This document shows, piece after piece, positions 26,153-39,401 of a stretch of 64,000 nucleotides of DNA. Under the pieces are notes generated by a model. That model worked only from the letters and a program-made list of their open reading frames with translations. It searched no databases and had not been told where the DNA came from. The stretch comes from Annona cherimola (Eukaryota > Streptophyta > Magnoliopsida > Magnoliales > Annonaceae). Position 1 is the stretch's first letter. Every line of letters begins with the position of its first letter. The position numbers and the translations under genes were made by a program. Location of the stretch: contig CM059975.1 of the NCBI GenBank assembly GCA_030490835.1, positions 11,847,579 through 11,911,578 of the forward strand, written 5' to 3'.

Positions 26153-26195
26153 CACGTGGAGGCGTTGTAGGATATTCTCGTCCAACTCGCACGTG
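26153..26195. promoter_or_regulatory. Two G-boxes (CACGTG) upstream of SelO
   Basis: CACGTG at 26153-26158 (in acACGTGga context, ABRE-like) and again at 26190-26195, about 155-200 bp upstream of the SelO TATA box. G-boxes are bound by bZIP and bHLH factors in light and ABA responses; use here is inference. Confidence 0.5.
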
Positions 26196-26315
26196 TGAAC
26201 CCCAATCAAGCGGGGCGGCATGATGGACGACATTCACGCTCGCGCCTGCTGCCGCGTCACCGAGAGCAGCAAAACCTACACGGCTACACGCGAGAAGGGA
26301 CCGAAGCCCGCCATG

Positions 26316-26343
26316 AAATCCCCCGCACGCGTGCGGGGGATTT
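26316..26343. promoter_or_regulatory. Perfect 28-bp palindrome beside the SelO TATA box
   Basis: The sequence aaatcccccgcacg and its exact reverse complement meet at 26329/26330, with ACGCGT at the centre. It ends 7 bp before the TATA box. The centre fits a CGCG-box (CAMTA-type) or MCB-like site. It could also form a cruciform. Confidence 0.7.
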
Positions 26344-26350
26344 GCAGATC

Positions 26351-26357
26351 TATAAAT
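26351..26357 (+). promoter_or_regulatory. TATA box of the SelO gene
   Basis: TATAAAT in the context agatcTATAAATctgg. A start site about 30 bp downstream would fall near 26382, only some 9 nt before the first in-frame ATG (26391). Confidence 0.6.
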
Positions 26358-26390
26358 CTGGAAGCGAGGGAGCGAGAAAGAAAACGGCCG

Positions 26391-29300
26391 ATGCATTGCT
26401 TCCGTTTCTGCAGTCGTTTCTGCCCTTGCCATCGTCTCTTGGAGCTCTCAACTGCCCTCTTTCTCTCCTCCTCCCTCTCCTCTAAACCCTTGTTTCTCTC
26501 TCCGCCATCTCTCTGGAGAACTCTGCCCGTTCGCCGGAATTTGTCATTTTTTCGGGTCGATCGCAAGGAACATCGCGCCTGCTCCCGCCCTTCAATCGCA
26601 TGCCAACGTCTTGAGAGATTCTGCACCATTGCATCACCGCGCGTTCCTCCGGGAGGCCAGAAACTGGTGATGGAGCCGATGCCGTCTTCCCAGCTAGATG
26701 AATCCAAGGATCAAGGCGAAAGCGGAGGCGGAGGATTGGTTCGATTGAGACTTGAAGATCTGAAATGGGATCATTCATTTGTTAGGGAGCTTCCGGGAGA
26801 TTCGAGATCGGATCTGATTCCACGAGAGGTTTTATTTCCTGCTTGCCTAATTCTATTAATGGTTTTAGTTATTATCCTTCGATCTTGGAAGAATTTTTTT
26901 TTCTTTCGGATCCATACAAGCACTGTTGAAGCCTTAATCTCCACTCTCTTGGGCTCTCGAGTCTTGAATTGTTTAGATATTATTTTTGCGGAGCTCGATC
27001 TCGTGATGTATCAACCGATGATAGAAATCTCTGGTTTTGATCCAATGATATAGGTTACGAAATCTGTCGAAGGGTTTGAAACAGCATATGTGTGAGTTTA
27101 CCATCCATTTTACTGGCAGGTACTTCATGCTTGTTATACAGAAGTTCCCCCCTCGGCTGAAGTAGAAAACCCAGAGCTTGTGGCTTGGTCGGATTCTGTT
27201 GCCAAGCTGCTTGATTTAGACCCTAAAGAGTGAGTGTCTTTGCTTGGCTCCCTGGAAGCTTCCCTGTTACTAGCCTGACTCCATCTTAAATCAAATGCTA
27301 TAGTAGTTGTTCTCCTGCTACGGCAACTCACGCTATTACGTCCAAATATTGTGCTCCAGGTTCGAAAGACCAGATTTCCCTCTCATATTCTCTGGCGCAA
27401 CTCCTTTGGTGGGAGGGTAAGCATTTTATTCTTCATTACCCGCTTTTTGTCTTTTATTATTTAAATCACATGAAGAAAGCTGTTGTTTATTTTTCTGTTC
27501 TTTCTTTTCCTCTTCGAGGGAAGTTTTTTCACTCCACTTTTCCCCCCTGGTACTTATCATTGTTCTGTCCAATTTAGGTTGCCGTATGCCCAGTGCTATG
27601 GTGGACATCAATTTGGTATGTGGGCTGGTCAACTGGGTGATGGGCGGGCCATAACTCTTGGAGAACTCCTGAATTCTCAAGGCGAAAGATGGGAATTGCA
27701 GCTCAAAGGTGCTGGGAAGACCCCTTATAGCCGATTTGCAGATGGTCTGGCAGTTCTGCGGAGCAGCATTCGGGAATTCCTCTGCAGTGAAGCAATGCAC
27801 AGCTTGGGAATACCAACAACCCGTGCTCTCTGTCTTGTTACAACAGGCAAATGTGTCACACGCGATATGTTTTATGAGTATGTGCCATTGATCTGCATAA
27901 TAAAGGAATTTTGAAAATTTTTGGCCACAGAATTAATCAGGTGTTCACAGCGCAAGGAATGAACAAATGCCATTACTGATCATTTTGGCCACCTGTTTCT
28001 AGTGATATATATTTTACAACCTTTTGAAATTCCGTTAGAACCTTTGGATTATGTTGGTATTAACTTTTTTAAAAAAGAACGGGAGGTCAGTTTTCTTTTT
28101 GGCTATTGACATTCACAGGACATTTCATTGGAACTGTGTGTATCTATTTCAATATGCCATTTATCATGGAACTGCTTGGAAGGAGGTTTACCTCTCTAGT
28201 GCATGGTTTGCTTCTCTAGTGTGTCTGTGAGGTTTTATTCTCTTATGTGTCAGAGAGAGGTTATTGTCTGTGATAGATTAATTCATGGACGCAAAGTTAG
28301 AGCAGATGGTAATAGAATGGTACACCTATTTTATTTCTACTTGGTGCTAAATCGAGATGTTCCTTTTTGAAAATAACTTCCGAAAATTTTGAATGCGCAA
28401 AGTGGATTTGTCAATTTGTCTACAGAAGGAACACAGTTGTTCTAATTGTGGTGTTTTATGCAGTGGTAATCCAAAGGATGAACCTGGGGCAATTGTTTGC
28501 CGAGTTGCTCAATCATTCCTGCGATTTGGTTCATTCCAGATACATGCTATTAGAGGCAAGGAAGACGTTGAAATTGTTCGTCAGTTGGCAGATTATACCA
28601 TCCGTCATCACTTTCCTCACATTGAAAATATGCGTAAGAGCGAATGTGTGTCTTTTGTGACAGAAGGCCTGGAGAGCTCTGCATCGGTGGATCTTACATC
28701 CAACAAGTATGCAGGTGAAATCTTGATTTATCTCTGAAAAAAAATGAGTTTTTGTGTGAACATTCCTTGAAAAATACACCTAAGAAAATCCACATTAAAC
28801 TTGTTTTCGTGAACATATGAACAACTTCTAATTCAAATGGGGATCATACCAGCTTGGGCGGTCGAAGTTGCTGAGCGTACTGCTTCGTTGATTGCACAAT
28901 GGCAAGGAGTTGGCTTCACTCATGGTGTTTTGAACACAGATAATATGAGTGTGTTGGGTCTCACTATAGATTATGGCCCTTTTGGATTTTTGGATGCTTT
29001 TGACCCAAGTTATACCCCAAACACTACAGATCTGCCAGGAAGAAGGTACTGTTTTGCAAATCAACCAGACATAGGTTTGTGGAATGTTGCGCAGTTTACT
29101 GCAACTTTATCAGTTGCTGAACTCATCAGTAAGGAGGAATCAAACTATGCCATGGAAAGGTATGATGAATATTCTGTTTAGCTTTGACTTTAGGCTTTTA
29201 GAGATTGGAAATATTCTGTTTAACTGTGGCTTTAAGCTTTTATTGACGACTCATGCTGTTTTCTGCTTTTACCTTAACAGATACGGGACTAAATTCATGG

Positions 29301-31142
29301 ATGACTATCAGTCTATAATGACGAGAAAGCTTGGTATACCAAAGTACAACAAACAATTGATCAGTAAGCTTCTCAACAACATGGCTGTTGACAAAGTTGA
29401 CTATACAAACTTCTTCCGGTTGCTCTCGAATATTAAAGCAGACCTTAGCATTCCACAAGACAAGTTACTTGTAAAACTTAAATCTGTTTTACTAGATATA
29501 GGCAAGGAGCGGAAAGAAGCATGGGCTAGCTGGGTTAAGTCTTACATTGAGGAGGTAAAGTTATAAGCACCGGTACCTCTTAAACCTTTTAGGTCTATGC
29601 AGCATTGACTCTCGGCGATGCTGTCTTGCTCTTGTAACTTTATTTTGGGAAGTTATTGCAATGTGCATGTTCTGTTCTTCTTGAGATTGTGTCGTCCATT
29701 TGTCTAAACTTAGAACAATCCTATTGCTTGTGCCTACCTTCTCACATGCCAGTCTCTATCAGCATTCCATGGAGCTACTTTGTGGTCAATTGAGAACCCT
29801 TTGGATGCAATGTTCAAAAGTTCACCATCTGCCTCATGAGCTCACTGCAGCGAAACTCATTTCGGAATGGAATAATGCACCTAATTGTAGCCATCACATT
29901 TTTCTTGCTTCTCATTATCGGTAACATGTTGCGTGATGGTATTATTGGAATTGTTGGATGGAGGGTTTAAATGTTTTATGGTTGATTGTGAGCAGGCGTC
30001 TGTCCTTCCATGCATATTTCGTCCATTTATTCAACTATGAAAGAAGTGATTCAATTCAGTATATCCAACTTTTTTGAGCACAATATCCATTTGACTTATT
30101 TTAATCCATTCAGGGCCCCATTTTCCATCCATATCTGTATCCCATTCACCATTTGTTCCTATATTTGCCGTTTCTGATTTATCTGCAGATCTTTCCCCCT
30201 CTTTCCAACAATCTATCTACTCATTACCCTTTACCATTTATTCATATATTTGCCACCTATGATTTATCTGCAGATCATTTCCCCAATACGTCCTCTTTTT
30301 GGCCATCTATCTACTCATTGCCCTGCTCATACAATCCACATCAATATTTTTTATCCATCAATCAGTATGATCTATTCAACCATTCAGTCCATTTAATTCT
30401 TTTCCATTCAGTCATAGAGTTTGCTCAGTCATTCACTTCATCCATATGACCACTTAATCATTTGATTAAATAGATACAAGACATTTGTGATTTATTGCTA
30501 CCATCTACACTGGTAAGTTATCTTTGACTGTGATATTAGCTGCATGGACTTTGTTATGCTTCTTATCATTTCCGGTGATCTCCAAATTCAATCTCACTGG
30601 CTGTGTAACCAAGTTTTCTGTTATAATTTACATATTACCAGAATGTTCTTTATTAAATTTTTTTTTTTTCTCGTGGAGATGTTCATCTCGTTGGCTTGTT
30701 GTTCCTTAAGCAACTAACACCGACTTTATAAAGCATGACTATTCTTATAGCATAACATGGATTCTTTGTGAAACCGTGTATCTTTTGCAACCTAAACACC
30801 GCCGCCCCCCCCCCCACGCCAAAATCCCTCTTCTCCTCTTTTCTTTTCTTTTCCTATCTTTCTTACCCCTTGTTTTGGCTTGCAAAGGTTGCCTCTAGTA
30901 GCGTTTCTGATGAAGAGAGGAAGGTTGCAATGGATTCTGTTAACCCAAGATATGTTCTTAGGAACTATCTATGTCAAAGTGCTATCGACGCTGCTGAACA
31001 AGGTGATTATGGGGAGGTCAAACGACTGCTCAAAGTTATGGAACGACCCTATGAAGAGCAGCCAGGCATGGAGAAATATGCACGTCTTCCTCCTGCGTGG
31101 GCTTATCGGCCGGGTGTTTGTATGCTTTCTTGTTCTTCCTAG
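26391..31142 (+). CDS. SELO: Selenoprotein O-type protein AMPylase (YdiU/SelO family), eight exons
   Basis: Exons 26391-26828, 27120-27229, 27360-27416, 27578-27877, 28464-28714, 28853-29159, 29281-29554 and 30888-31142 join in phase at GT-AG sites to 663 residues. The family is a pseudokinase fold that transfers AMP to Ser/Thr/Tyr and acts in redox balance; reports place it in mitochondria or plastids. Visible motifs: [18 protein letters not shown] (209-226), [13 protein letters not shown] (242-254), GRAVLRSS-like [14 protein letters not shown] (413-416) and DYGPFGF (425-431, the DFG-equivalent). The C-terminus is CMLSCSS: a Cys sits third from the end, where as I recall vertebrates have selenocysteine. 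The first 93 residues are rich in Arg, Ser and Leu with few acids, like an organelle transit peptide; an inner ATG at 26670 (MEPMPSS) would give 570 residues without it. A 4-codon out-of-frame ORF starts at 26600. EML lies divergently upstream. Confidence 0.93.
30149..30323. repeat. Imperfect tandem repeat, period about 85 bp, in the last SelO intron
   Basis: Both copies contain gatttatctgcagatc and catctatctactcatt-like words; starts at about 30149 and 30235. The wider 29990-30450 stretch is built of related ccattca/tccattta words. Confidence 0.7.
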
Positions 31143-31983
31143 CACACTTGTTCGTCCATTACCACAATTTTCAAAATGTAAAAATTTGATTGTAAATAAC
31201 ATATAATGAGTTGTAGCACAAATTATTCGGGTCCATTAAAATTTAAATAACACAAATAGGGGTTGAATCCCCACAACTTACCAGCATTCTGGCTAGTAAA
31301 CCTTTCCTGCGTGCTAGTTTATTGAAGCTTTGTAGGTAAACTTTCATGTGGACCAGCCAAACTCATTTCTTATGTTTCTCTAGAAGTATGCCCTTGTGCT
31401 GCAGGTGATAATGTTTCTCTCTTATTGATATCTTAGTTTACAGGAACGTATCGTTATTTGAGGCCGGGTTCATTCCCTCACGAGGTTGGTCTCTTATGTT
31501 ACACTTTGGAATTTTCTCTCTTTCTTTTGTTTCTCACCAGCTTCTGTCACCCCCCATGTCCACTACTGCATCTCCCAAGTCCCGCTGAGGGGGGATTCTA
31601 GGATCAATGCATTGGCATGCGAAAACCCTAATGAGTAAGCAACTCTAATGCAGGTCTCAACCGTATAAAAATTGTGTAATTAGGGCAAACTCGGGGGTTA
31701 CAAGCGTGTGGGTGACCCTGTGGGTCTTTTTACTAGGTACCGAGTTTCAGAATTAGCATGTACAAGCTGGTTGGTTGTAACTTCTCTACAAGACCAAAGC
31801 TATACGTATCGTTTACAACCGTTTTTGTAGTTTACAGAATGAAGTCGAATAGCAAGTGAATGCGGACAATAAAATTGGAATGCAATGCTATATAATTAAA
31901 CAATGATCAGATTGTACTATGACACTGAAGAGAAGAAGGGTGAAATAGATGCACATCACATCGCGTGAAACAGAACATTTTCA
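31143..31983. other. SelO 3' flank, no gene seen
   Basis: Mixed composition. The block 31550-31900 (aagtcccgctgagg to gcaagtgaatgcggac) is different in composition from its surroundings and could be a fragment of a retrotransposon, but no domain can be read. Confidence 0.4.
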
Positions 31984-32275
31984 GGTGTTTGTTTGAAATA
32001 TAAACATGTCAACCAAAACTTTTCAATCTAAAACTTTTCACTTTTCATAACTATTCTATTTTTTAATTATTTTTTCACATTTTTCTATACAAACTACCTT
32101 ACTTTTCAATTATTTCTACACAATTATTCATACAACTAACCTATCTATTTTAATTTTATTCTCTTTACTCTTCATCATTACTCCTATTATATCACATCAT
32201 TTTCTATCAATGTGACAATTTCTACCTTAAAAACTTTTCAACAAAAGTTTTAACTCCAACCAAACACACCCTTCG
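31984..32275. mobile_element. T-rich MITE copy
   Basis: Ends GGTGTTTGTTTG and, inverted, GGGTGTGTTTGGTTGG. Internal ordered words ttttcaatctaaaacttttc, tttttctatacaaactacct, caattatttctacacaatta and caactaacctatctatttta are shared with the copies at 54.7 and 55.2 kb. About 290 bp, non-coding. Confidence 0.75.
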
Positions 32276-32878
32276 TTGAAAAAGAATATTACTTACAGGA
32301 ATGATTATGTAAAGAGTACAAGCAATTATCGAGAAAGAGAAAGGGTTGCAGAGAACGTTGAAATTATAGAGTTAACTAGGCTGCAAGAGAACAAGGCTTC
32401 ATTTAGGCAGTGTGTCTTAGAGCAGCTGGTGCTGTTTGGTAGCAAAAGACGCTTGGATATCTAAGTATTTTTGCATGATTTTGAAGACGTTTTTAGCAGA
32501 TCAGGGATCTGAGGCTGGTAGAAAGTAGAAACTGCTGCTTTTTAAGAACTTGTACACTGGCCGACACACACCGTGCCCATACGAAGCCTAAATGGGTCAT
32601 GTTGTGATTCGTTCAGCAGGCCTGTTGGGCTCTGTGCATAATCTGCTAACGTTACTCATTATGCATGAAACAGTAACAACACGAAAAGTATGGAACCAAA
32701 TTTGAGTACTAATTAACAACAGTAGCGCTGACAACGTCATTTAAATAGTTATGCGCTGGTAATCATTAAGACATGCAGTTGATTTTTAAAACAAAAGGAA
32801 GTTATGGACAACCATTTTTTCAAGGGGCAACCTCAAGCAAAAATATTCATTTGACAAAAAAGAATATCGAGCATCTAA
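32276..32878. other. Intergenic DNA left of the Pack-MULE
   Basis: No gene recognised. A 62-codon open frame (32276-32464) has no known motif. Confidence 0.45.
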
Positions 32879-32887
32879 TTTATTCAC

Positions 32888-33095
32888 GAGATGTGATCTT
32901 TTCACACCGGCTGGAGAACGGGTGGGTTTCAAACCACCTCCGCGCGCCGTTGGATGCGGGGAGTTGAATCCGGGTCGTCGAGGAGCTGCGTGCGTGGACG
33001 ACACGGACTGACACGGGAGATTTACGGGCAGGTCCCTCCCTCCCTCTCCACGCGCGCTCTCTCTCTCTCTCCCCCTGTCACGCACGCAGCTCCCT

Positions 33096-33141
<46 letters not shown>

Positions 33142-33158
33142 ATTTCCGATCGCACAGC
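32888..33158 (+). repeat. Pack-MULE left terminal inverted repeat
   Basis: Pairs with 35368-35645. Starts GAGATGTGATCTTTTCACAC, includes a CT-rich tract whose length differs from the other copy, and ends around gatcgcacagc. Beyond it, 33178-33273 has a tandem cattcccgatcgcacaagct unit twice. Confidence 0.9.
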
Positions 33159-33430
33159 CGGCCTCTCCTCTCCTCTCCCTCCCTCCCTCCCTCATTCCCG
33201 ATCGCACAAGCTACAACCTGTCTTCTCCTCTCCCTCCCTCCCTCATTCCCGATCGCACAAGCTACAACCTGTCTTATGCAATTACATCATTTTAATGAGT
33301 TAGAAGAGAACCATGGCTGAAGCAGAATATTCCATCTGAAGCAAATATGAAGCACAGAGAAATTTTTTGCAACATAGAGTGTGTGTGAGAAAAATGGGTT
33401 CGTTCTCGTAGAACTACGATGGGCTCTTAA

Positions 33431-34803
<1,373 letters not shown>

Positions 34804-35033
34804 GACAATTTCAAGATAACAAGATTCCTGAGCACTAAATTGCAAGGCAAGAGCGTTAAGTCGTGTTCAAATGTCACAACATGCTCAGTATCACATGTCT
34901 GAATTTCTTTTTAGACTACAAAGGTGGAAAACGAATTGAGGGGAAGATGCAAAATTGCAGAACATGGACCATAGCCCACTAAATCTAGAAAAATTGAGGG
35001 CAAGATACAAAATTGCAAGAACCCTAACAAGCA

Positions 35034-35262
35034 ATCACGAACGCGTCGGCAGCAGCGAGGAATTCCACTACCGCGACGCTTCTCGATTCGGGGAATCTCG
35101 TCCTGAAGGATGCGCAGGGTAATTGGCTTTGGCAGAGCTTCGAGTACCCGACGCACACTATGCTGCCCAGCGTGAAGCTGGGGCTGAATCGGAAAACGGG
35201 CCATATCCGCGTCATCACCTCCTGGAAGTCCGACGACGATCCGGACGGGGAGAGGGAGGAGA
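35034..35262 (+). pseudogene. Captured S-locus glycoprotein / G-type lectin receptor kinase fragment
   Basis: One open frame reads ATLLDSGNLVLKDAQGNWLW, then QSFEYPTHTMLPSVKLGLNR and ITSWKSDDDPDGE. LLDSGNLVL, WQSFEYPTHTMLP and SWKSDDDP are the hallmark of the lectin/S-locus region of G-type lectin S-receptor-like kinases. The piece stops abruptly at the purine-rich start of the right terminal repeat. It comes from a different gene from the kinase fragment, or from a different part of one compound receptor. No start codon, no signal peptide. Confidence 0.85.
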
Positions 35263-35367
35263 GAGAGAGGGAGGGAGGGGAGGTCGTGCATGTTGGATCT
35301 GGACGGGGAGAGGAGAGCCGTGAAGGGGGACGATGAGAGAGAGAGAGAATGGTGCGTGGCTGCCGAC

Positions 35368-35645
35368 GCTGTGCGATCGGGAATGGGGGAGAGGGAGAGT
35401 GAGAGAGAGAGAGAGAGGGAAGGGAGCTGCATGCGTGACAGGGGGAGAGAGAGAGCGCGCGTGGAGAGGGAGGGAGGGAGGGAGAGGAGAGAGGGAGGGA
35501 CCTGCCCGTAAATCTCCCGTGTCAATCCGTGTCGTCCACGCACGCAGCTCCTCGACGACCCGGATTCAACTCCCCGCATCCAACGGCGCGCGGAGGTGGT
35601 TTGAAACCCACCCGTTCTCCAGCCGGTGTGAAAAGATCACATCTC
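35368..35645 (-). repeat. Pack-MULE right terminal inverted repeat
   Basis: Reverse complement of 32888-33158 apart from CT/GA-run length and scattered changes. Outer end CACATCTC is followed directly by the TTTATTCAC duplication. Confidence 0.9.
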
Positions 35646-35654
35646 TTTATTCAC

Positions 35655-37751
35655 TTTCTGTTCCCAAAAAGCAATAGCCTATTTTTTAAAAATTTCGAAT
35701 ACAAATTTTGCCAATTCTAAAATATATTTTCTTATTCTCAATACACAGTAATACCTTTTCTGTCCCACATTCTCCTCCTATCTTCCGAGTAACAAGGGGT
35801 TGTTCCAAGTTTTACTCCCTGGAACGAGTCGCTACCTGATTTTTTAGTTTTTACACCAAGTAGGTGGCAACACCAAATTGACCTGGCCAGAATATCGAAC
35901 TAAGCTAATTAATGACCTTGGAGCAGCTAAATGATTTTTTTTACCTAACCGTGGGCCTCTGCCCACCGAGTGATGATCATGTCGGTCATAAACTTGTCAT
36001 GTTTTCTAAAAACGAGTTTGAAAACAGGAAAGGAGGCGGGATAAGAGGATGCCTTTTTTTTTTTTTTTTTTTTCCCCCGATTGGTATTTATATGCGAAAT
36101 GACAACTGATATTACAATTAAGCATGGTTCGGGCCGACTGCTCCGGTGGCAGAGGTGGTAGATTATGTCGACAGTACATGTGAAAAGACACCTGGATATG
36201 CTTTATACTGAGCACTAATAAATTTCATCGTGAAAAAATAGTTCAATATCGTGCGGCCTTATTCAGGGGGTCATGTAGCCACCGAATTTTTGAAACTAGC
36301 AAACCTTTTCTACCGAAACTTAATTAAAAAAAAAAAAATGTATGTGTTCGTCCTTTCGATATCTAGTATGTAATGTCTAGTTTGTGCGAACTTTGTTCTT
36401 GTGATTTTCTATGAATAAAATTTACCTTCACCACAAAAACAAAGCTTAGGAAGAATTTCATTTTAGAATAAAATCAATAAAGCTTAAGTAAAGTCGGATG
36501 TTGTTCTTCAAAAAAATTAAAAATTAATAAGTATTGATGGATTACAACTACAAGGTGGTGTCTGTTCAATTTCCAAGAAAGTGACTTAAGGAAAGTGGTC
36601 GATTTTCACATCTAAAGAGGGAGTCAGGAAGAAAAATGTCCTCCTACCAAATTCAATTTTAAAAGGTTCATCTTCTGCCTATCAAAAGCAAATCTTGCAG
36701 TACATCTCTCCAAAATAAGCTTCAGTAAGGTATTCTTATCTGAATCTTTTTTTTTTTTCGATATTTTCCAAATGTGCTATGCAAATCTTTTTTATTTTGT
36801 TTCGTATATTTAGGAGATGTAACTTACGGTAGTAGTAAAAATTACTTTCATGTAATGGATAAACCATAGATAAAATATAATTAACATTTTGCTAAAGCCA
36901 CATGTAAAAATATAGTTATTTAAGTTCAATAAATTTTTTTGATTAAGTTTTATTTTTAATTTAATAAGATTACTAAACTATGATTGCAATAATTCAATGT
37001 CTTCCTTATGCTCTTCATGCATGCTATTATTTGTAATGATTTGATTTTCGAATTTATTTTTAGGAACTGTATTGATGTAATAAGTCATGTCACAAAACAT
37101 AAAATATTTATTTTTCTGAATAATTAAATGAAATGATAAGCATTGTTAACCTGCATTATTAACCCATTTTCAACCCTTTTTTAAATTCGATTTTATTAAT
37201 TTAGTTTGGTAATAATTCCGTATGGGTAAATATTTTGAATTTGGATTAGGATTGGATTGATATAAACCCGATCCGAAAATACCAGAGTTGTACCCGTAAT
37301 TTGATCTAAGAATACCAGATACTTTAAGGATTGAGTCAGATTTTTCTCATAGTCATGTTTAGCAGAGGAATAATTACAGAGGCCTCGCATGAAAGTAATT
37401 GATGAGGCATATGGCAAGCAATTCAAGAAAGCTCCACTTTCCGGGTTCTATCAGTGCAAGTGCACCTCGTTAGAAATCTTTAATGGGGTTTTACCAGGTT
37501 AAGCTGCTTAAGAAACCGAAAAGGATTATTCACTAGAATAAACGAGGTGCTTTCAGTCTTAAAGTAAATAGCGAAAATAATGTGTTTTTACGAAAAATAT
37601 GAATATTGAAATAGAAAGATTATAATTCATTATTAGAATTATTACACAGTTAAGTATCAACTTCATATTTTATCACAAAAAAAATAAAAATAAAATCAAC
37701 GTCATATTATCATATAGTCGGAAGAGGCATAGAGGATTCTATAACTGTCAG
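35655..37751. other. AT-rich intergenic DNA, no gene seen
   Basis: Includes an 18-base T run near 36055 and a patch at 37230-37340 with cccgatccgaaaatacc-type words like the interior of the hAT-like elements, possibly a broken copy. No coding sequence recognised. Confidence 0.5.
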
Positions 37752-38354
37752 CAGGGGTGCAGCAGGACTAAATAAAATTTGGATCAAGACCCTCATTCTA
37801 TTTGTAAAATCTAACTCTTAACCCTAACTCTATTTATGTAAATCTAATTAAGGTTAAAATTCATGTTCAAAGTAAAGTAGGCAAGTTTCTGCTTAGAGTT
37901 TCGAATCACAAGTTTAAAATTTTATATGAATATAAATTAATGAGTCATCTATATGAAAATAATAACACATAGCCTAATTAAATTAAGGACAAGCATAATA
38001 ATATATTATATTTCTAAAAGAATGCTTATTTTCTCTAAAACAAATAAATGAAGAAAACTAACAAATGTATAGGTAAATAATATAAACATAAACATAAATG
38101 TATATGAAAATGATATAGTGTACGTATAATACGAATTTAACATGACAAACATCTATTCAAACATAAATATAAACAAGAAAAGTACATAAATATGAATAAA
38201 TAATATCTAGGTTTTGTATGTATGATATATTTTACTTTAAATATAAATAGGGAAGTTAGGTTTGGGTTTGTTTATACCCTAGCCCTAACTTTATTTGCAA
38301 ATCGGGTTCTTAGGTTAAAAGTTTTTTTACAAAAGAACCCAAGTTGCACCTCTA
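37752..38354. mobile_element. hAT-like non-autonomous element
   Basis: Left end CAGGGGTGCAGCAGG, right end inverted TAGAGGTGCAACTTGGG. Subterminal taaccctaactctattta (left) and ccctagccctaactttattt (right) are partial direct/inverse matches. No clean 8-bp duplication is seen, so boundaries are less sure than for 10938-11612. Confidence 0.6.
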
Positions 38355-38861
38355 GCTAGCATTATATAAAATGGAAATTTTGATTTTCTAATTGTGGTTT
38401 CCATCTTACACTCTGTCGTCGGAATGGATCCTCAATGTTATTTTACAGTTTGAGTTCATTCCTGTTTTTGACGACTGTGAAGATAAACTCTTCATCCCTT
38501 ACAGATCTGTTGATGGCGAAGGGATGGTGGGACGTGTAAAAAGTGAGATGATTGCATAGTATAAAACATGGAATCGGGATTACTGAATCTAATCTAAGTT
38601 CCTCAAGTTTCTCAGTGTCTTCAAAGCTTTGTGCCTAAGAATAAGACGTTCCATCTAGGCATGTGTAACACAATTCATGACATGATCCTGCATTTTTTCA
38701 CCTATTTCCACTTAACCCATTGACCTTCCCCCTTTTATTTATTCCGAACTTCAAGTACCACATGCATATGCATAGGGGTCTGCAGGTTAGCAAATTGAAA
38801 ATAAATAACTACAGAGTATAATGAAGCAGCAACAAGGAGAGAAACAAGATAACCAACCATC

Positions 38862-39060
38862 GAGCGTAGCTCAGTTGGCAAGGATGATTGCAGATTCTGT
38901 CCTGGCGATGGTTCTAATGCGCGCGTCGTCCTCGTTTGTGTGAGAGTTTTAGTCTCTCGTAGTGGGAGTAATAATCTCTTGTATTAGGAGCTCTAGGTTT
39001 TTCTTTGATATTGTAAGGAAATTTGTAGGGATTTATATGGTTATGAAGTTAATTTGTAAA
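38862..39060 (+). mobile_element. tRNA-derived SINE candidate
   Basis: An RNA polymerase III A box, TAGCTCAGTTGG, lies at 38867-38878 and a degenerate B box, GGTTCTAATGC, at 38910-38920, with tRNA-like spacing. The sequence between and after does not fold as a tRNA and continues with gagagttttagtctctcgt, as in plant SINEs with a tRNA head and unrelated body. The 3' end and target duplication were not resolved. Confidence 0.5.
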
Positions 39061-39188
39061 AATTCATGGACTTGATTTGTAATAATCTGATGGGAAAATG
39101 AAATATTGTAAATTATTGAATGGAAAAATAAAAAAAGGAAAGAAAGAAGATGTTGAACCTTACTAAATATCAGATGTACTAGGGCGCC

Positions 39189-39401
39189 TGATCTTTTCAG
39201 GCCCAAAAATCTATTTTTTTTTTATTTTTTTAATGGGTAAGTAAATCTAGGTGTATTAAATCTATAAACCAAGTTTTACCATTTTTGGATATTTTTAAAT
39301 ATTTTTTTTAGATTTTTAAACATAGTGGCATTTCCATAATTTTTGGATATACTTATCCCTGAAAAAAATTAAGTTTTCGGGCCTCAGGCCTGAAAAGATC
39401 A
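39189..39401. mobile_element. Foldback element, internally shortened
   Basis: Ends TGATCTTTTCAGGCC at both sides in inverse orientation (exact 15 bp), then ggcccaaaaatct. The left arm contains ataaaccaagttttaccatt and catagtggcatttccataat; the right arm lacks the core. Close relative of 6637-6935. Confidence 0.7.

Noticed and set aside
26028..26778. Minus-strand open frames over the SelO promoter and exon 1
   Set aside because: Shadows of a GC-rich coding exon; no motif and no splice partner on that strand.
30805..30820. C-run near the last SelO exon as a frameshift site
   Set aside because: It lies in the intron 70 bp before the acceptor and does not touch coding sequence.
33090..33140. 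CT dinucleotide run as a GAGA-type regulatory site
   Set aside because: It is an internal part of the Pack-MULE terminal repeat, present inverted at the other end.
34911..35579. 222-codon minus-strand open frame over the right Pack-MULE end
   Set aside because: It is the antisense of the captured S-locus fragment plus the GA/CT-rich terminal repeat; Ser/Leu low complexity comes from the CT run.
36118..36200. Possible tRNA (gttcgggccgactgctccgg)
   Set aside because: No acceptor-stem pairing and no A and B boxes at tRNA spacing.
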